Positions 26,536 to 35,484 of a stretch of 64,000 nt of DNA are shown in pieces. Position numbers and translations under genes: made by a program. Source of the stretch: Elusimicrobiota bacterium (GTDB lineage Bacteria; Elusimicrobiota; UBA5214; JBBAAG01); contig JBBAAG010000009.1 in NCBI GenBank assembly GCA_041658405.1, forward strand, positions 1-64,000, given 5' to 3'. Every line of letters begins with the position of its first letter. The first letter of the stretch is position 1. The notes beneath the pieces were generated by a model. That model was not told the origin of the DNA. It saw only the letters and a list, made by a program, of their open reading frames with translations, and made no database searches.

Positions 26536-29096
26536 TTGGTTAACTCACGATGCTTAATCAATGTAATATCCAGCGCAAGGTTTAAATACTTATATTCTTT
26601 CCCCAGTTCGTTAAACGGCATAAACTGCAGTGATATCCCTTCATCTTCCATCATTGCAGCAAGCAAATTTGAGAAATCGGTAACATTCATCTCAACATCC
26701 GGCGGCGGGCCAAGCACGATAGCTACTTTCACCTTATTTGTTTTGCATAACTCAATAAAGAACGCATAGTTTATCTTTCCAACCACAGGATACGCGCGTT
26801 CAAATATGCATTCTAACGCAAGTTTCAGTTTATGCTTTTTAATTACATCGCTAAATTTATTACGAACGGTTTCATATTCCTTTTCCTTTTTTTCGGGATA
26901 AAAATACGCAACTTCCACGACATTACTCACTCCGCTGGAACGTGAAGCTTGTTGAGGCTGCTGCGTCATCATAGGCATAGGCTTCATCTGCGGGATAGGT
27001 TTTACCGGTGGTGGCGGTGGCGGCGGCGGTACTTGTTGTTGCGGGACAGGTTGCGGCTGCCCAGGCGTTAAATTATATGGTATTCCCGGCGCAACTACAT
27101 GCTGAACACTCGTCGGTACTTGCGGCGGTTGCGCTACGGGCTGTTGTTGTGGCGGCAGCGGCGGTTGTTGCTGCCTAAGTTCAGGCGCGATTGATACCAC
27201 TCCCTGTCCTTGAGGAGCCTGTGGGATATTATACACCTGCGGAATCGGTGTCACTTGCCGGGGCACTTGTACGCTTTGAGGAGGATATTGTGGCAGAGGT
27301 GTATGCCCGGCCTGTTGTTTCAACATAAGTTCTTCTTCATCATCTGGTATTAAATCCTTAACCACGCTTTTTACAAGTTCCATATTTACTTCCTGCCCCG
27401 TAAGCGTAGCATACGCGCTGATACGTTTTAAACATCCTTCAAGCTCGCGGATATTTGACTTCAACTTACTTGCTATATACAACAAGATATTATCTTCCAA
27501 ATTCAAGTTCTCAGACTCACCTTTTTTCTTTAGTATTGCCACCCGGGTTTCAAGGTTAGGTGATTTAATATCTGCAATCAGGCCCCATTCAAACCGTGAA
27601 CGTATACGGTCTTCAAGCGACTGCAGCATCTTAGGTGGCCGGTCGGACGTCAGAACAATTTGTTTTCCGTTCTCATACAGGATATTGAAGGTATGGAAAA
27701 ACTCTTCCTGTGTTGACTCAGATGTTGCGAGAAACTGTACATCGTCGACAAGTAACAAGTCAAGCATACGGTAATGGTCGCGAAACTCCTGCAATTTTCC
27801 CCGCCGGATCGCCTCAATCACTTCACCGGTAAATTTTTCGGTAGTAACATACATTATCCGTGTTTCAGGGATCCGTTTTTTTACGTAATGCGCTATTGCC
27901 TGCATTAAATGCGTCTTACCTAATCCCACCCCGCCATAAATGAACAGAGGGTTATATATTTTCCCGGGATTTTCCGCAACTGCCATCCCAGCGGCATGGG
28001 TAAACCGGTTATTCGGCCCGACAATAAATTCATCAAATGTATATCTCTGGTTTAACTGTAACGACCAAAACGGGTCATCGTCCTGGGGTAACGGTGTTGT
28101 AGATGTTGTTTTTGGCTTCAACTTTTGTTGCTGTAATTGCTGCTGTTGTTGTTGCGCCTGCCGTATCTGTACCCGCGCAGCATCCACCTGCGCCTGTGCC
28201 TGTGCATGTTCCAACTGCTGCTGTTGTGTCTGTAACTGTTGTATCTGCGCCTGTACCTGTGCTCGTGCTTGTGTTTCAACCTGCTGTTTTTCAGCCATCA
28301 GCTTCTGTACCTGCGCCTGGTATTCATCCTTAAGCTCCGCCATTGTACGGTCGCGTTCCTGCTTGATCTTTGCCATCATTTCTTCTTGGTTTTTCTTATC
28401 CTGCTCAAGCGCAACCATTTTTTCTTCCAACAACTTCTTCAACCCGTGAAGTTCATCTTCCTGTTGGCTGATATTTGTCCTTAACTGTTCACGTTCCTGT
28501 TCAAGTTTTTGTTTTTGCTCTACGCTCTGGCTGTCAATATTTTCTTTTTCCGACTTTACTTGTTTAATAAGGACATCATCTTTTTCCGATAATTTTTGTT
28601 TAAGCTCATCAATTTCTTTTTGCCGCTGAGTAAGTTCTTTCGTAAACTCGGTATGCTTATTTTTTATTACTTTTAACTCTTCCACTACCTTGGGATCAAC
28701 CTGAGTAATAATATTAGATACCGCCGGCCGTGATGCTGGCGGAATATTTACTTCAATAGTATGCTTTTCTTCTCTATTCTTTATATCAACATTAATTGTT
28801 GTTGCAGGCACTGCTGTAAAAGGAGGTGCAGGAGGCTGTTGTGCAGCAGCAGAATACTGCGGCCCTGCGATGGATTCCAAAATTTTTTCAACACTTTTCC
28901 TTGTTTCTTCGTCAACACTGTAGATATGAAATTCCCAATTAAACCCCTCGTCTTTACACGGGAACGGCCTCCCGCAACTTCCCGGAAGTTTACGGATAAT
29001 GCTCAATAGTTCCAAATCATCAGCGTTTAACTGAAGTTTGTACCTTTGAGCATCCCGCGCCGTAGGCGCTTTGACTAACCTCCAACGGGTTAACAT
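26532..29096 (-). CDS. DnaA-derived AAA+ protein with coiled coil and no DNA-binding domain IV
   Basis: 854 residues. Residues 1-80 are an unrecognised globular part; 135-330 are coiled coil turning into a Gln-rich stretch. Residues 340-585 are a DnaA domain III: YTFDEFIVGPNNRFTHAA, Walker A GGVGLGKTH (388-396), Walker B LLLVDDVQFL (447-456), sensor 1 TSDRPP, Arg-finger box DRIRSRFEWGL and sensor 2 NIRELEGCLKRI (548-559). The usual C-terminal DNA-binding domain (DHTTVLHA-type signature) is missing. Instead there is a Pro/Gln-rich linker (590-720, with a run of eight Pro) and a 130-residue domain of unknown fold. It is therefore unlikely to be the replication initiator. Located between deoC and the sensor kinase in a tight run. 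Confidence 0.85.
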   Translation of the reverse strand: MLTRWRLVKAPTARDAQRYKLQLNADDLELLSIIRKLPGSCGRPFPCKDEGFNWEFHIYSVDEETRKSVEKILESIAGPQYSAAAQQPPAPPFTAVPATTINVDIKNREEKHTIEVNIPPASRPAVSNIITQVDPKVVEELKVIKNKHTEFTKELTQRQKEIDELKQKLSEKDDVLIKQVKSEKENIDSQSVEQKQKLEQEREQLRTNISQQEDELHGLKKLLEEKMVALEQDKKNQEEMMAKIKQERDRTMAELKDEYQAQVQKLMAEKQQVETQARAQVQAQIQQLQTQQQQLEHAQAQAQVDAARVQIRQAQQQQQQLQQQKLKPKTTSTTPLPQDDDPFWSLQLNQRYTFDEFIVGPNNRFTHAAGMAVAENPGKIYNPLFIYGGVGLGKTHLMQAIAHYVKKRIPETRIMYVTTEKFTGEVIEAIRRGKLQEFRDHYRMLDLLLVDDVQFLATSESTQEEFFHTFNILYENGKQIVLTSDRPPKMLQSLEDRIRSRFEWGLIADIKSPNLETRVAILKKKGESENLNLEDNILLYIASKLKSNIRELEGCLKRISAYATLTGQEVNMELVKSVVKDLIPDDEEELMLKQQAGHTPLPQYPPQSVQVPRQVTPIPQVYNIPQAPQGQGVVSIAPELRQQQPPLPPQQQPVAQPPQVPTSVQHVVAPGIPYNLTPGQPQPVPQQQVPPPPPPPPVKPIPQMKPMPMMTQQPQQASRSSGVSNVVEVAYFYPEKKEKEYETVRNKFSDVIKKHKLKLALECIFERAYPVVGKINYAFFIELCKTNKVKVAIVLGPPPDVEMNVTDFSNLLAAMMEDEGISLQFMPFNELGKEYKYLNLALDITLIKHRELTK

Positions 29097-29124
29097 TCTT
29101 TAATATTCAGCTCCTGTGCTTAGA

Positions 29125-29778
29125 TTAATCTGCTGAGACAATAGTAACTCCTGATGACGTACCGATCCGTGTTGCACCGGCGGCAACCATTATCATTGCA
29201 ATCTCACGGGTCTTCACTCCGCCTGATGCTTTTACGCCCATCTCTTCTCCCACAGTTTTACGCATTAGTTTAATATCTTTCTCAGACACACCGCTGGTAC
29301 CAAACCCTGTGGAGTTTTTAACAAAATCCGCACCTGCTTCTTTTGCTAACTTGCACGCATAAACCTTTTCATCATCTGTGAGATAACACGTTTCAAGAAT
29401 AACTTTCAGGACCAACTCCCCCGCTGTTTCTTTTACCGCGCGGATATCTTCAAGTACATAAGCATACTTCCGCGATTTCATCGCGCCTATATTCATTACC
29501 ATATCCACCTCATTAACGCCTAAAGAAACCGCGTCTCTTGTTTCTTCCACTTTAGCTTTTGTAGTTGTTGCACCTAAAGGAAACCCGATGACAGTACAAA
29601 CCTTCACTTGTGACCCGTGCAAGAACCTTTTCGCCGCGGATATATTTGACGGGTTAACGCATACACTAAAAAAACCATATTTTTTTGCTTCCTCACACAA
29701 TTTCGCGATATCATCTTCCGTAGCATCGGCTTTTAAAACCGTGTGGTCTATCATTCTGGCAAGATCCGCGTTACTCAT
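29125..29778 (-). CDS. deoC: Deoxyribose-phosphate aldolase
   Basis: 217 residues. It splits 2-deoxyribose 5-phosphate into glyceraldehyde 3-phosphate and acetaldehyde. The Schiff-base Lys K154 lies in DFVKNSTGFG and the second active-site Lys K183 in VKASGGVKT. The ATG at 29778 is preferred because AAGGAG stands upstream; the longer TTG start at 29802 overlaps that site. Its product glyceraldehyde 3-phosphate is the substrate of TpiA, encoded at the head of the same run. Confidence 0.95.
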   Translation of the reverse strand: MSNADLARMIDHTVLKADATEDDIAKLCEEAKKYGFFSVCVNPSNISAAKRFLHGSQVKVCTVIGFPLGATTTKAKVEETRDAVSLGVNEVDMVMNIGAMKSRKYAYVLEDIRAVKETAGELVLKVILETCYLTDDEKVYACKLAKEAGADFVKNSTGFGTSGVSEKDIKLMRKTVGEEMGVKASGGVKTREIAMIMVAAGATRIGTSSGVTIVSAD

Positions 29779-29821
29779 CCGTTCTATATACTCCTTAAAC
29801 AAACGTTTAATAAAATATTAT

Positions 29822-30454
29822 TTATGCCACTGATGGCCAAAAACTCTTTAATGTGCGCATAAGGTACCGCACTAAACCATCAAGTGTTCCTTGCAGGTCA
29901 AGTCCTTCATACACATAATTATTTGACCATATAACACTACCGGTCTGAGTATCGATCATATTCGCCGACACACCTACGGTAGCGTTGGAGACCAAGATCT
30001 CACTTTTTCCTTCCACCCCGAACGCCGGCCCGCGGCCATAAATATTCGATCCTGGAATCTCAGTCAGCTGCGACGATACATGCACAACTTTTTGGGTATT
30101 AGGACTATTATCTTCCCCTAGATACACGAGATACTTGCGGTCCGGCTGAAACTCAATAACACTGCCGGTGATCAACACAGTAACCCCTGCAAGCCGCGCA
30201 TTAGTAAGTTCATCCCCTGTTTTTGTGTTAACAATTTTAACATCCACGCCTTTGCTCAACAGGTACCGTACAAACGCATCCTGCACAATTTTACCGGATG
30301 AAGACACACTACCTGACGGTGTAAATTCTGTAATTCCAACCGACTTTATCCCATTAAAATTATAATCCTGCCGTATCCCCATTGTATACTGCCCGGTACA
30401 GGAAAACTGGAATGTAACCGCGATAAAACAAAAAATGACTAGTATTTTTTTCAT
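29822..30454 (-). CDS. CsgG-like lipoprotein
   Basis: 210 residues with a lipoprotein signal (FQFSC at about residue 19). The mature part follows the CsgG/LpoB-like pattern: IKSVGITEFTPSG..., FVRYLLSKGVDVKIV, AGVTVLITGSVIEF and VSANMIDTQTGSVIWSN. CsgG-type proteins form or regulate outer-membrane export and envelope assembly; here only the fold can be inferred. It is shorter than the barrel-bearing relatives at 30, 52949 and 54133. Gap of 16 bases to the TPR gene upstream. Confidence 0.65.
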   Translation of the reverse strand: MKKILVIFCFIAVTFQFSCTGQYTMGIRQDYNFNGIKSVGITEFTPSGSVSSSGKIVQDAFVRYLLSKGVDVKIVNTKTGDELTNARLAGVTVLITGSVIEFQPDRKYLVYLGEDNSPNTQKVVHVSSQLTEIPGSNIYGRGPAFGVEGKSEILVSNATVGVSANMIDTQTGSVIWSNNYVYEGLDLQGTLDGLVRYLMRTLKSFWPSVA

Positions 30455-30470
30455 TTAATATACCGTAAAA

Positions 30471-30938
30471 CTATTTCTGCCCGGGCTTCGTTTGTTCAGC
30501 TTCAAACTTAGCCTGGTTATAATGCTTTTCCGCAAGTTCCCGTGTTTTCTTATCCTTTGTCAATCCGGCAACTTTTAACCACTGTTCTGCTGCCTGCTGC
30601 CAGTTACCGTTTTTGTCGTATACCAACGCCAGAGAATACCTTGCCGCTAATGATTCCACCTGTGCTGCCACTGCCAACTCCAAAAACTTTTGTGCTAGCG
30701 CATACTCACCGGTATGGGTATAAACAATCCCTAATCCCAGTGTTGCCTGAAAATTTCCAGGGTCTTTTTCCACAACTTTCTTAAACTCTTCTATAGCTTT
30801 AGCATACTGCCCGGTATTTGCATACCCAACTGCAGCCTGCACAAGTTCAGGCGTATCAACATCTACGCCCGCGCAATACTGCCCGGGAAATGTTAACACA
30901 AAAATTGAGAGTAATACGATCCTGACATTTTTTTTCAT
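30471..30938 (-). CDS. Exported TPR-repeat protein
   Basis: About 155 residues with a signal peptide (MKKNVRIVLLSIFVLTFPGQYC) and three or more tetratricopeptide repeats (AVGYANTGQYAKAIEEFKKVVEKDPGNFQATLGLGIVY, THTGEYALAQKFLELAV, VYDKNGNWQQAAEQWLKVA). It is a likely periplasmic interaction scaffold. The start could be this ATG or one three codons upstream; GGAG is the only ribosome binding site nearby. Pairs with the downstream CsgG-like lipoprotein (16-base gap). Confidence 0.8.
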   Translation of the reverse strand: MKKNVRIVLLSIFVLTFPGQYCAGVDVDTPELVQAAVGYANTGQYAKAIEEFKKVVEKDPGNFQATLGLGIVYTHTGEYALAQKFLELAVAAQVESLAARYSLALVYDKNGNWQQAAEQWLKVAGLTKDKKTRELAEKHYNQAKFEAEQTKPGQK

Positions 30939-30963
30939 TTTAAACATACACTCCATAAAATAT

Positions 30964-31422
30964 TTATTTTAATTTCTTACACCTTTGCTGTTCATACTCT
31001 GCAATTTTATTAATCCGCCTCTCATGCCTCCCACCGGTAAAACCTGCAGTGAACCATGTATCAACAATTTTTTTCATATCTTCAATTGACGTAAAATCCG
31101 CGGATACAACCAAAACATTAGCATTATTATGCTCTACCGACCTCTGTGCTGCGAGTGGAGTAAGGCATAATGCCGCACGTATACCATCAACCTTATTTGC
31201 AGCGATACTCATCCCTATACCTGACCCACAAACAAGTACTCCGCGGTCAGCAAGTTTTTTTGATACATGTTCCGCTACGACAAACGCGTAGTCAGGGTAG
31301 TCACATGATTCCACGCTATTCGTCCCCGCGTCGGTAACATCAAAACCTTTTGTGCTTAAGTACTTCCGTAACTCATTTTTTACCGCCACCCCGCGATGAT
31401 CAGTACCAATAACAATCTTCAT
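30964..31422 (-). CDS. rpiB: Ribose-5-phosphate isomerase B
   Basis: 152 residues of the RpiB/LacA-LacB family: MKIVIGTDHRG start, DYPDYAFVVAEHV, the catalytic-loop GVLVCGSGIGMSIAANKVDGIRAALC, and EHNNANVLVVSA. It interconverts ribose 5-phosphate and ribulose 5-phosphate. ATG 31422 follows GAGGAA; the frame opens earlier at 31452 inside the upstream gene's end. Confidence 0.95.
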   Translation of the reverse strand: MKIVIGTDHRGVAVKNELRKYLSTKGFDVTDAGTNSVESCDYPDYAFVVAEHVSKKLADRGVLVCGSGIGMSIAANKVDGIRAALCLTPLAAQRSVEHNNANVLVVSADFTSIEDMKKIVDTWFTAGFTGGRHERRINKIAEYEQQRCKKLK

Positions 31423-31439
31423 TTCCTCATTAGTACCCG

Positions 31440-32045
31440 TTATTCCTTGCATTCAAGTTTTGTGATAAGCTCAACCTTATCTCCGTTAACCAACCCGCAG
31501 CCATTAGCCTCATCGGTATCTATATGGCACTCAAGTGCCATATCTGAACGTACACGGCATACTACATCAGCAAAGATTGTCTCCCTTCCGGTACCAATCC
31601 CGGCTTTCACCCAAACCAGCTGTTTATCCTTAATCCCAAATTTCTCAGCATCCACCGGGGTAAAATGCACATGCCTTTTCGCTATAACACATCCTTCATT
31701 GATCACAACCTCACCCTTTGGCCCGACAAGTTTTATCTTAGCCGACCCATTAAGATCTCCTGATTCACGTACCGGTGGGTTTACACCAATAGAAATAGCT
31801 TCGGTCTTTGATATTTCCACCTGTGTTTTTGATCGTACCGGGCCAACAACGCGTACATCCTTAAGTTCACGTTTTGACCCTACTAAATTAACCTTTTCCT
31901 TAGCTGCGAACTGTCCCGGCTGAACGAGGTCACGAATATTTGTCAACACCGCTCCTTTACCAAACAAAATTTCAAGATCCTGTTGTGACAGATGCATGTG
32001 GCGGTTCGAAATATTAGCTAAAATCAATCTTTTTTCATTCACCAT
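31440..32045 (-). CDS. pduL: Phosphate acyltransferase (PduL-type phosphotransacetylase)
   Basis: 201 residues with the PduL metal-site motifs SNRHMHLS, AKRHVHFTP and the DTDEANGC end. It swaps CoA for phosphate on acetyl- or propanoyl-CoA, allowing ATP formation through acetate kinase. There is no N-terminal extension before the first motif, so no microcompartment-targeting peptide is visible and no shell genes are nearby; a cytosolic acetogenic or fermentative role is more likely. AGAGAGG lies well placed before ATG 32045. Confidence 0.9.
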   Translation of the reverse strand: MVNEKRLILANISNRHMHLSQQDLEILFGKGAVLTNIRDLVQPGQFAAKEKVNLVGSKRELKDVRVVGPVRSKTQVEISKTEAISIGVNPPVRESGDLNGSAKIKLVGPKGEVVINEGCVIAKRHVHFTPVDAEKFGIKDKQLVWVKAGIGTGRETIFADVVCRVRSDMALECHIDTDEANGCGLVNGDKVELITKLECKE

Positions 32046-32077
32046 AAAAACCTCTCTGCGTCTTTCCAAAAAAAATA

Positions 32078-32833
32078 CTATATTTTAAACTTCACGATTT
32101 GCGCAAACGAATCCGCTTTCAAACTCGCTCCTCCGACAAGGCCGCCGTCAATATTCGCTTGTGACATAAGATCACCAATATTTTCAGGTTTCACTGACCC
32201 GCCGTAGAGTATACGCATACTTTCAGCAGTATTTTTGTCATAAAGTTTTTCAAGTACACCGCGGATAAATTTATGAACTTCCTCAGCTTGTGCAGGCGTT
32301 GCGGTTTTCCCAGTCCCGATCGCCCAGACAGGTTCATACGCTATTACAAGCTTCCTTGCATCTTCCGCAGATAATCCCGCAAGCCCGCCTGCTGTATGTG
32401 ATTCCACAACGTTGAAAGTATTACCTTTCTCGCGTTCCGCCAATGTTTCACCGACACACATTATAGGTATCAATCCCGAAGCAAGCGCAGCCTTAACCTT
32501 TTTATTTACAGTTTCATTAGTTTCACCAAAATACTGCCGCCGTTCAGAATGACCTATAAGCGTGTGGGTACACCCTACATCCTTTATCATCTGAGGTGAC
32601 ACTTGACCGGTAAACGCACCTTCTTTTTCCCAGTAAACATCCTGTGCGCCGATCATAACATTACTTCCCTTGGTGACCTTTACGGCTTCCACTAACGACG
32701 TATAGACCGGGCAGATAACGATCTCGGCATCTTTAACATCCGCAACTTTTGCTTTAAAATCATTGAGCATAGCTGCTGCTTCACTCACTGTTTTGTACAT
32801 CTTCCAATTTCCGGCAATTAACGGTTTACGCAT
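32078..32833 (-). CDS. tpiA: Triose-phosphate isomerase
   Basis: 251 residues, normal length. Active-site residues N9 and K11 (AGNWKMYK), H95 (IGHSERRQYFGET) and E167 (AYEPVWAIGTG), plus the phosphate-binding LYGGSVKPEN. It interconverts glyceraldehyde 3-phosphate and dihydroxyacetone phosphate. It heads a run of eight same-strand genes with gaps under 45 bases that ends with the sensor kinase. GAAAGGGA precedes the ATG. Confidence 0.98.
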   Translation of the reverse strand: MRKPLIAGNWKMYKTVSEAAAMLNDFKAKVADVKDAEIVICPVYTSLVEAVKVTKGSNVMIGAQDVYWEKEGAFTGQVSPQMIKDVGCTHTLIGHSERRQYFGETNETVNKKVKAALASGLIPIMCVGETLAEREKGNTFNVVESHTAGGLAGLSAEDARKLVIAYEPVWAIGTGKTATPAQAEEVHKFIRGVLEKLYDKNTAESMRILYGGSVKPENIGDLMSQANIDGGLVGGASLKADSFAQIVKFKI

Positions 32834-33019
32834 ATTTTTCCCTTTCTACAACACTCCTATCCCTGCCTTTATACTATAAAGAACCAAAATAATACCTATG
32901 TATCGACAACACAACACATCCCGTTTAACACAACAACTACGGGCATGATCCAATAACAATTGCAGGCCCCTGGGCATATTTTACCCAATTCATACATTTT
33001 TAAGGACCAATATACTTAT

Positions 33020-33049
33020 ATTATAAATAAAAATACAAGTAAAAGACAA
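33020..33049 (-). promoter_or_regulatory. Candidate promoter of the tpiA run
   Basis: TTGTCT (33049-33044), 18-base spacer, TATAAT (33025-33020) on the minus strand, in the gap between the end of the pilus operon and tpiA. It would give a leader of about 180 bases in which I see no clear riboswitch. Confidence 0.5.
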
Positions 33050-33076
33050 TAAGATAAACAAAAGAAGGAGGAGACG

Positions 33077-34174
33077 CTAATCCTTTATTTCGACACTGCT
33101 TATACCCATTATGACCTCAACTTCGGCCAACATACACCTTGCATCAACCATAGTTTTATCCAACCCCAGTGTTATTGACAAATTTTCCCTGGCTTTACGG
33201 TAATCACCCCGTTCCATATCCCTAACTGCTGTTCTATAATACTTCTCTGCGCGGTTTTTATTAGTTTTGTCCATGGCATGATAGTTTGCAAGATCTATGT
33301 ATAAAGAAACGCTAGGGACACGGGACTGGAGTTTACGAAAAATCTTAGTTGCTACGACAATATCATCTTCGAGATAATACTTCACAGCTTTTTCGAACTC
33401 TGCTTTATCACCGTCATCTTCAATACTTTCGTCGATAAACCTCTTCAACTGCGAATTGATTTCCTTATAAACATCCTCTGCTTCCTGATGCTCCGGATTG
33501 ATCACTAACGCGCGTTTTGCTTCGTATAACGCTTCCAATAAATTTCCCCGGGAAAGAAACGCTAATGCGCGTTTACAAAACTCATCCGGCAGTACCATCA
33601 ATACTTCTTCCCGTTTCTTCTGTATCTCATCTATTTTCAACTTTAACCCTTCGACATCACTATTTTGCGGGCACGCGCTCATACACGCTTCCAGTAACTG
33701 GTTAGCTTTTTCATAATCCCGGTTTCTATACGCCTTTTTTGCATCCTTAAAATCTTCCAGTGCTCGTCCACTGAGCTTACTATCCCGTTTAACAAACTCT
33801 TTCCTCGTTTTTTCATATAACTCCGCTAACTTCGCATTCTTCCAAGCTTGTAACGGTAATTTTTTCATATCGTAATTATATCCGAGCCCGGAATTAAGCA
33901 TACTTCTCAACACCACCTGAGCAGCATCTCTCTTTCCACTGTCTACAAACATCATAGCTTTTAAAAAATACGCTTTGATTTTCAGTTCCATCCCAACCGC
34001 CGGTGAAGAAATGATTTTATCAAGCTCACGCAACCCTTCTTCCGATTTACTCTTAGCAATAAACTCCACTGCCTGTTTAAGTGTTTGATCACCGGGTTCC
34101 GCGTGAATGTTTATACCCGAAAAAACAGTAACTATGAATGATATAAAAACAATAAAATACTTTACTTTGTTCAT
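33077..34174 (-). CDS. Exported TPR protein, last gene of the pilus operon
   Basis: 365 residues with a signal peptide (MNKVKYFIVFISFIVTVFSGINIHA) and several tetratricopeptide-like helical pairs (DAKKAYRNRDYEKANQLLEACMSA, ALAFLSRGNLLEALYEAKRALVINPEHQEAEDVYKEI, RDMERGDYRKARENLSITLGLDK). TPR proteins of this kind can act as pilotins or PilF-like secretin assembly factors; that is inferred from its place directly after pilQ. ATG 34174 with AAGGTGAG upstream is chosen; the frame opens at a TTG inside the pilQ end. Confidence 0.75.
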   Translation of the reverse strand: MNKVKYFIVFISFIVTVFSGINIHAEPGDQTLKQAVEFIAKSKSEEGLRELDKIISSPAVGMELKIKAYFLKAMMFVDSGKRDAAQVVLRSMLNSGLGYNYDMKKLPLQAWKNAKLAELYEKTRKEFVKRDSKLSGRALEDFKDAKKAYRNRDYEKANQLLEACMSACPQNSDVEGLKLKIDEIQKKREEVLMVLPDEFCKRALAFLSRGNLLEALYEAKRALVINPEHQEAEDVYKEINSQLKRFIDESIEDDGDKAEFEKAVKYYLEDDIVVATKIFRKLQSRVPSVSLYIDLANYHAMDKTNKNRAEKYYRTAVRDMERGDYRKARENLSITLGLDKTMVDARCMLAEVEVIMGISSVEIKD

Positions 34175-34193
34175 GAACACTACTCTCACCTTA

Positions 34194-35471
34194 TTACTGC
34201 TCAACTATGTTGGCAGTAATAAATATTGTTAATTCCGTCCGCCCGGTTTCCTTACTATATTTTTGAAAAAGATACCCGATATACGGAATATCGCCCAGCA
34301 ACGGCACTTTATACTGAGTCTTTGACTCTGTCACTCGTATCAATCCGCCGATAACCGCGGTCTCACGGTTCTTCAGCATAAACGTTGTTGCTACCTTGCT
34401 GGTATTAATGATTGGCACATTTCCCAGTGACTCGCCGGTACGAAAACTTTGTTCAGGTGTAACATTCAATACTATTGTACCATCCCGGTTTATCTGCGGT
34501 TTCACACGCAACTTTATTCCTATTTCCTTAAACTGCGTGGAAACCATTGTTTTCCCGTCTTCAGTCTGAGTTTTTTCTTCATAGGGCACTTCATCCACAA
34601 TATGTATCGTCGCTTCTTCGTTGTTTAAAACCAGCAGTTTCGGGTTACTCAACACATTCGCCCCGCCATTCATCTTCATCGCTTCGATCAACGCATCAAC
34701 GTTGTATCCATCCTGTATAATATTGAACTTAAACTTCGCGCTTGCGGACAACCCCGGTGTAAATGTCTGCTGATAAGTCCCATCCGGAGTGATAGCAGCA
34801 GGCAGGAGGTCGTAGTTCTGCCCTAACCCGCTCAAAATCTTCCTCCGTTCAAACTCCAACGGATTCTGCACAAAAGTACCCATGCGGTAAAGATTGGAAA
34901 TATCAATACCCCATTTCATTGCAGTATCGGTTTTTACATCAACAATTTTTGCTTCCAGCAACACCTGCATAGTCGGGATATCAACCATTTTTAATAACGC
35001 GCCTATCTTATCAATATTATCCGACATATCGTTAACGATAAGACAGTTTGTCCGCTCATCCGCGCTCATAGTTCCTCCGCGGGTAAGTTTTGGCGTTAAT
35101 ACAGCAACCAAATCCTTTGCCGATGCGTAATTCAGGAAAAAGGTTTGTGATACCGTTGTTACAGTTCCCTCCGCCTTACTTTTAATAATATAAATATCTG
35201 TGCTAGGCTGTTTAACATAATACAAATCATAAATATCAAGCAGCGCGTCAAGCGCCTCGTCTATAGTGACATTCTTTAGGTTAATAATAACTTCTTTTCT
35301 TGAAAGCTGCGCATCGGTAATAAACTTTCGGTTACCTTTTGCACTTAATACATCAAGCACAGTTCCGAGCATTACTGATGAATTAAACCCCAGCGTAATT
35401 TTTTCTTCAGCCGCATAACTCATAGGTAAGCACATCATTATCCCTAATAATACAGCTAACGCTTTTTTCAC
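34194..35471 (-). CDS. pilQ: Type IV pilus secretin PilQ (GspD family)
   Basis: 425 residues with a signal peptide, an N0-like domain (VLSAKGNRKFITDAQLSRKEVIINLKNVTIDEALDALL), an N1/NolW domain (FFLNYASAKDLVAVLTPKLT, ADERTNCLIVNDM) and the C-terminal secretin barrel (VLSNPKLLVLNNEEATIHIVDEVPY, TSKVATTFMLKNRETAVIGGL, VPLLGDIPYIGYLFQ). It forms the outer-membrane gate for the pilus. It is shorter than typical PilQ because the N-terminal AMIN domains are absent. The start is GTG with AAGGAG upstream. Confidence 0.93.
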   Translation of the reverse strand: MKKALAVLLGIMMCLPMSYAAEEKITLGFNSSVMLGTVLDVLSAKGNRKFITDAQLSRKEVIINLKNVTIDEALDALLDIYDLYYVKQPSTDIYIIKSKAEGTVTTVSQTFFLNYASAKDLVAVLTPKLTRGGTMSADERTNCLIVNDMSDNIDKIGALLKMVDIPTMQVLLEAKIVDVKTDTAMKWGIDISNLYRMGTFVQNPLEFERRKILSGLGQNYDLLPAAITPDGTYQQTFTPGLSASAKFKFNIIQDGYNVDALIEAMKMNGGANVLSNPKLLVLNNEEATIHIVDEVPYEEKTQTEDGKTMVSTQFKEIGIKLRVKPQINRDGTIVLNVTPEQSFRTGESLGNVPIINTSKVATTFMLKNRETAVIGGLIRVTESKTQYKVPLLGDIPYIGYLFQKYSKETGRTELTIFITANIVEQ

Positions 35472-35484
35472 GGTTAGTTTCTCC

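Noticed and set aside
28090..28300. TGTTG-rich tract as a DNA repeat or microsatellite
   Set aside because: It encodes the Gln-rich segment of the DnaA-like protein and stays in frame; a coding low-complexity region.
26532..29096. Chromosomal replication initiator and origin region
   Set aside because: Domain IV is missing, dnaN and recF are absent, and no cluster of DnaA boxes was noticed.
29125..32833. Bacterial microcompartment locus (DeoC with PduL)
   Set aside because: No shell proteins or aldehyde dehydrogenase nearby, and PduL has no targeting extension.
32834..33076. Riboswitch or small RNA in the long tpiA leader
   Set aside because: No recognisable conserved core or convincing extended pairing was found by eye.
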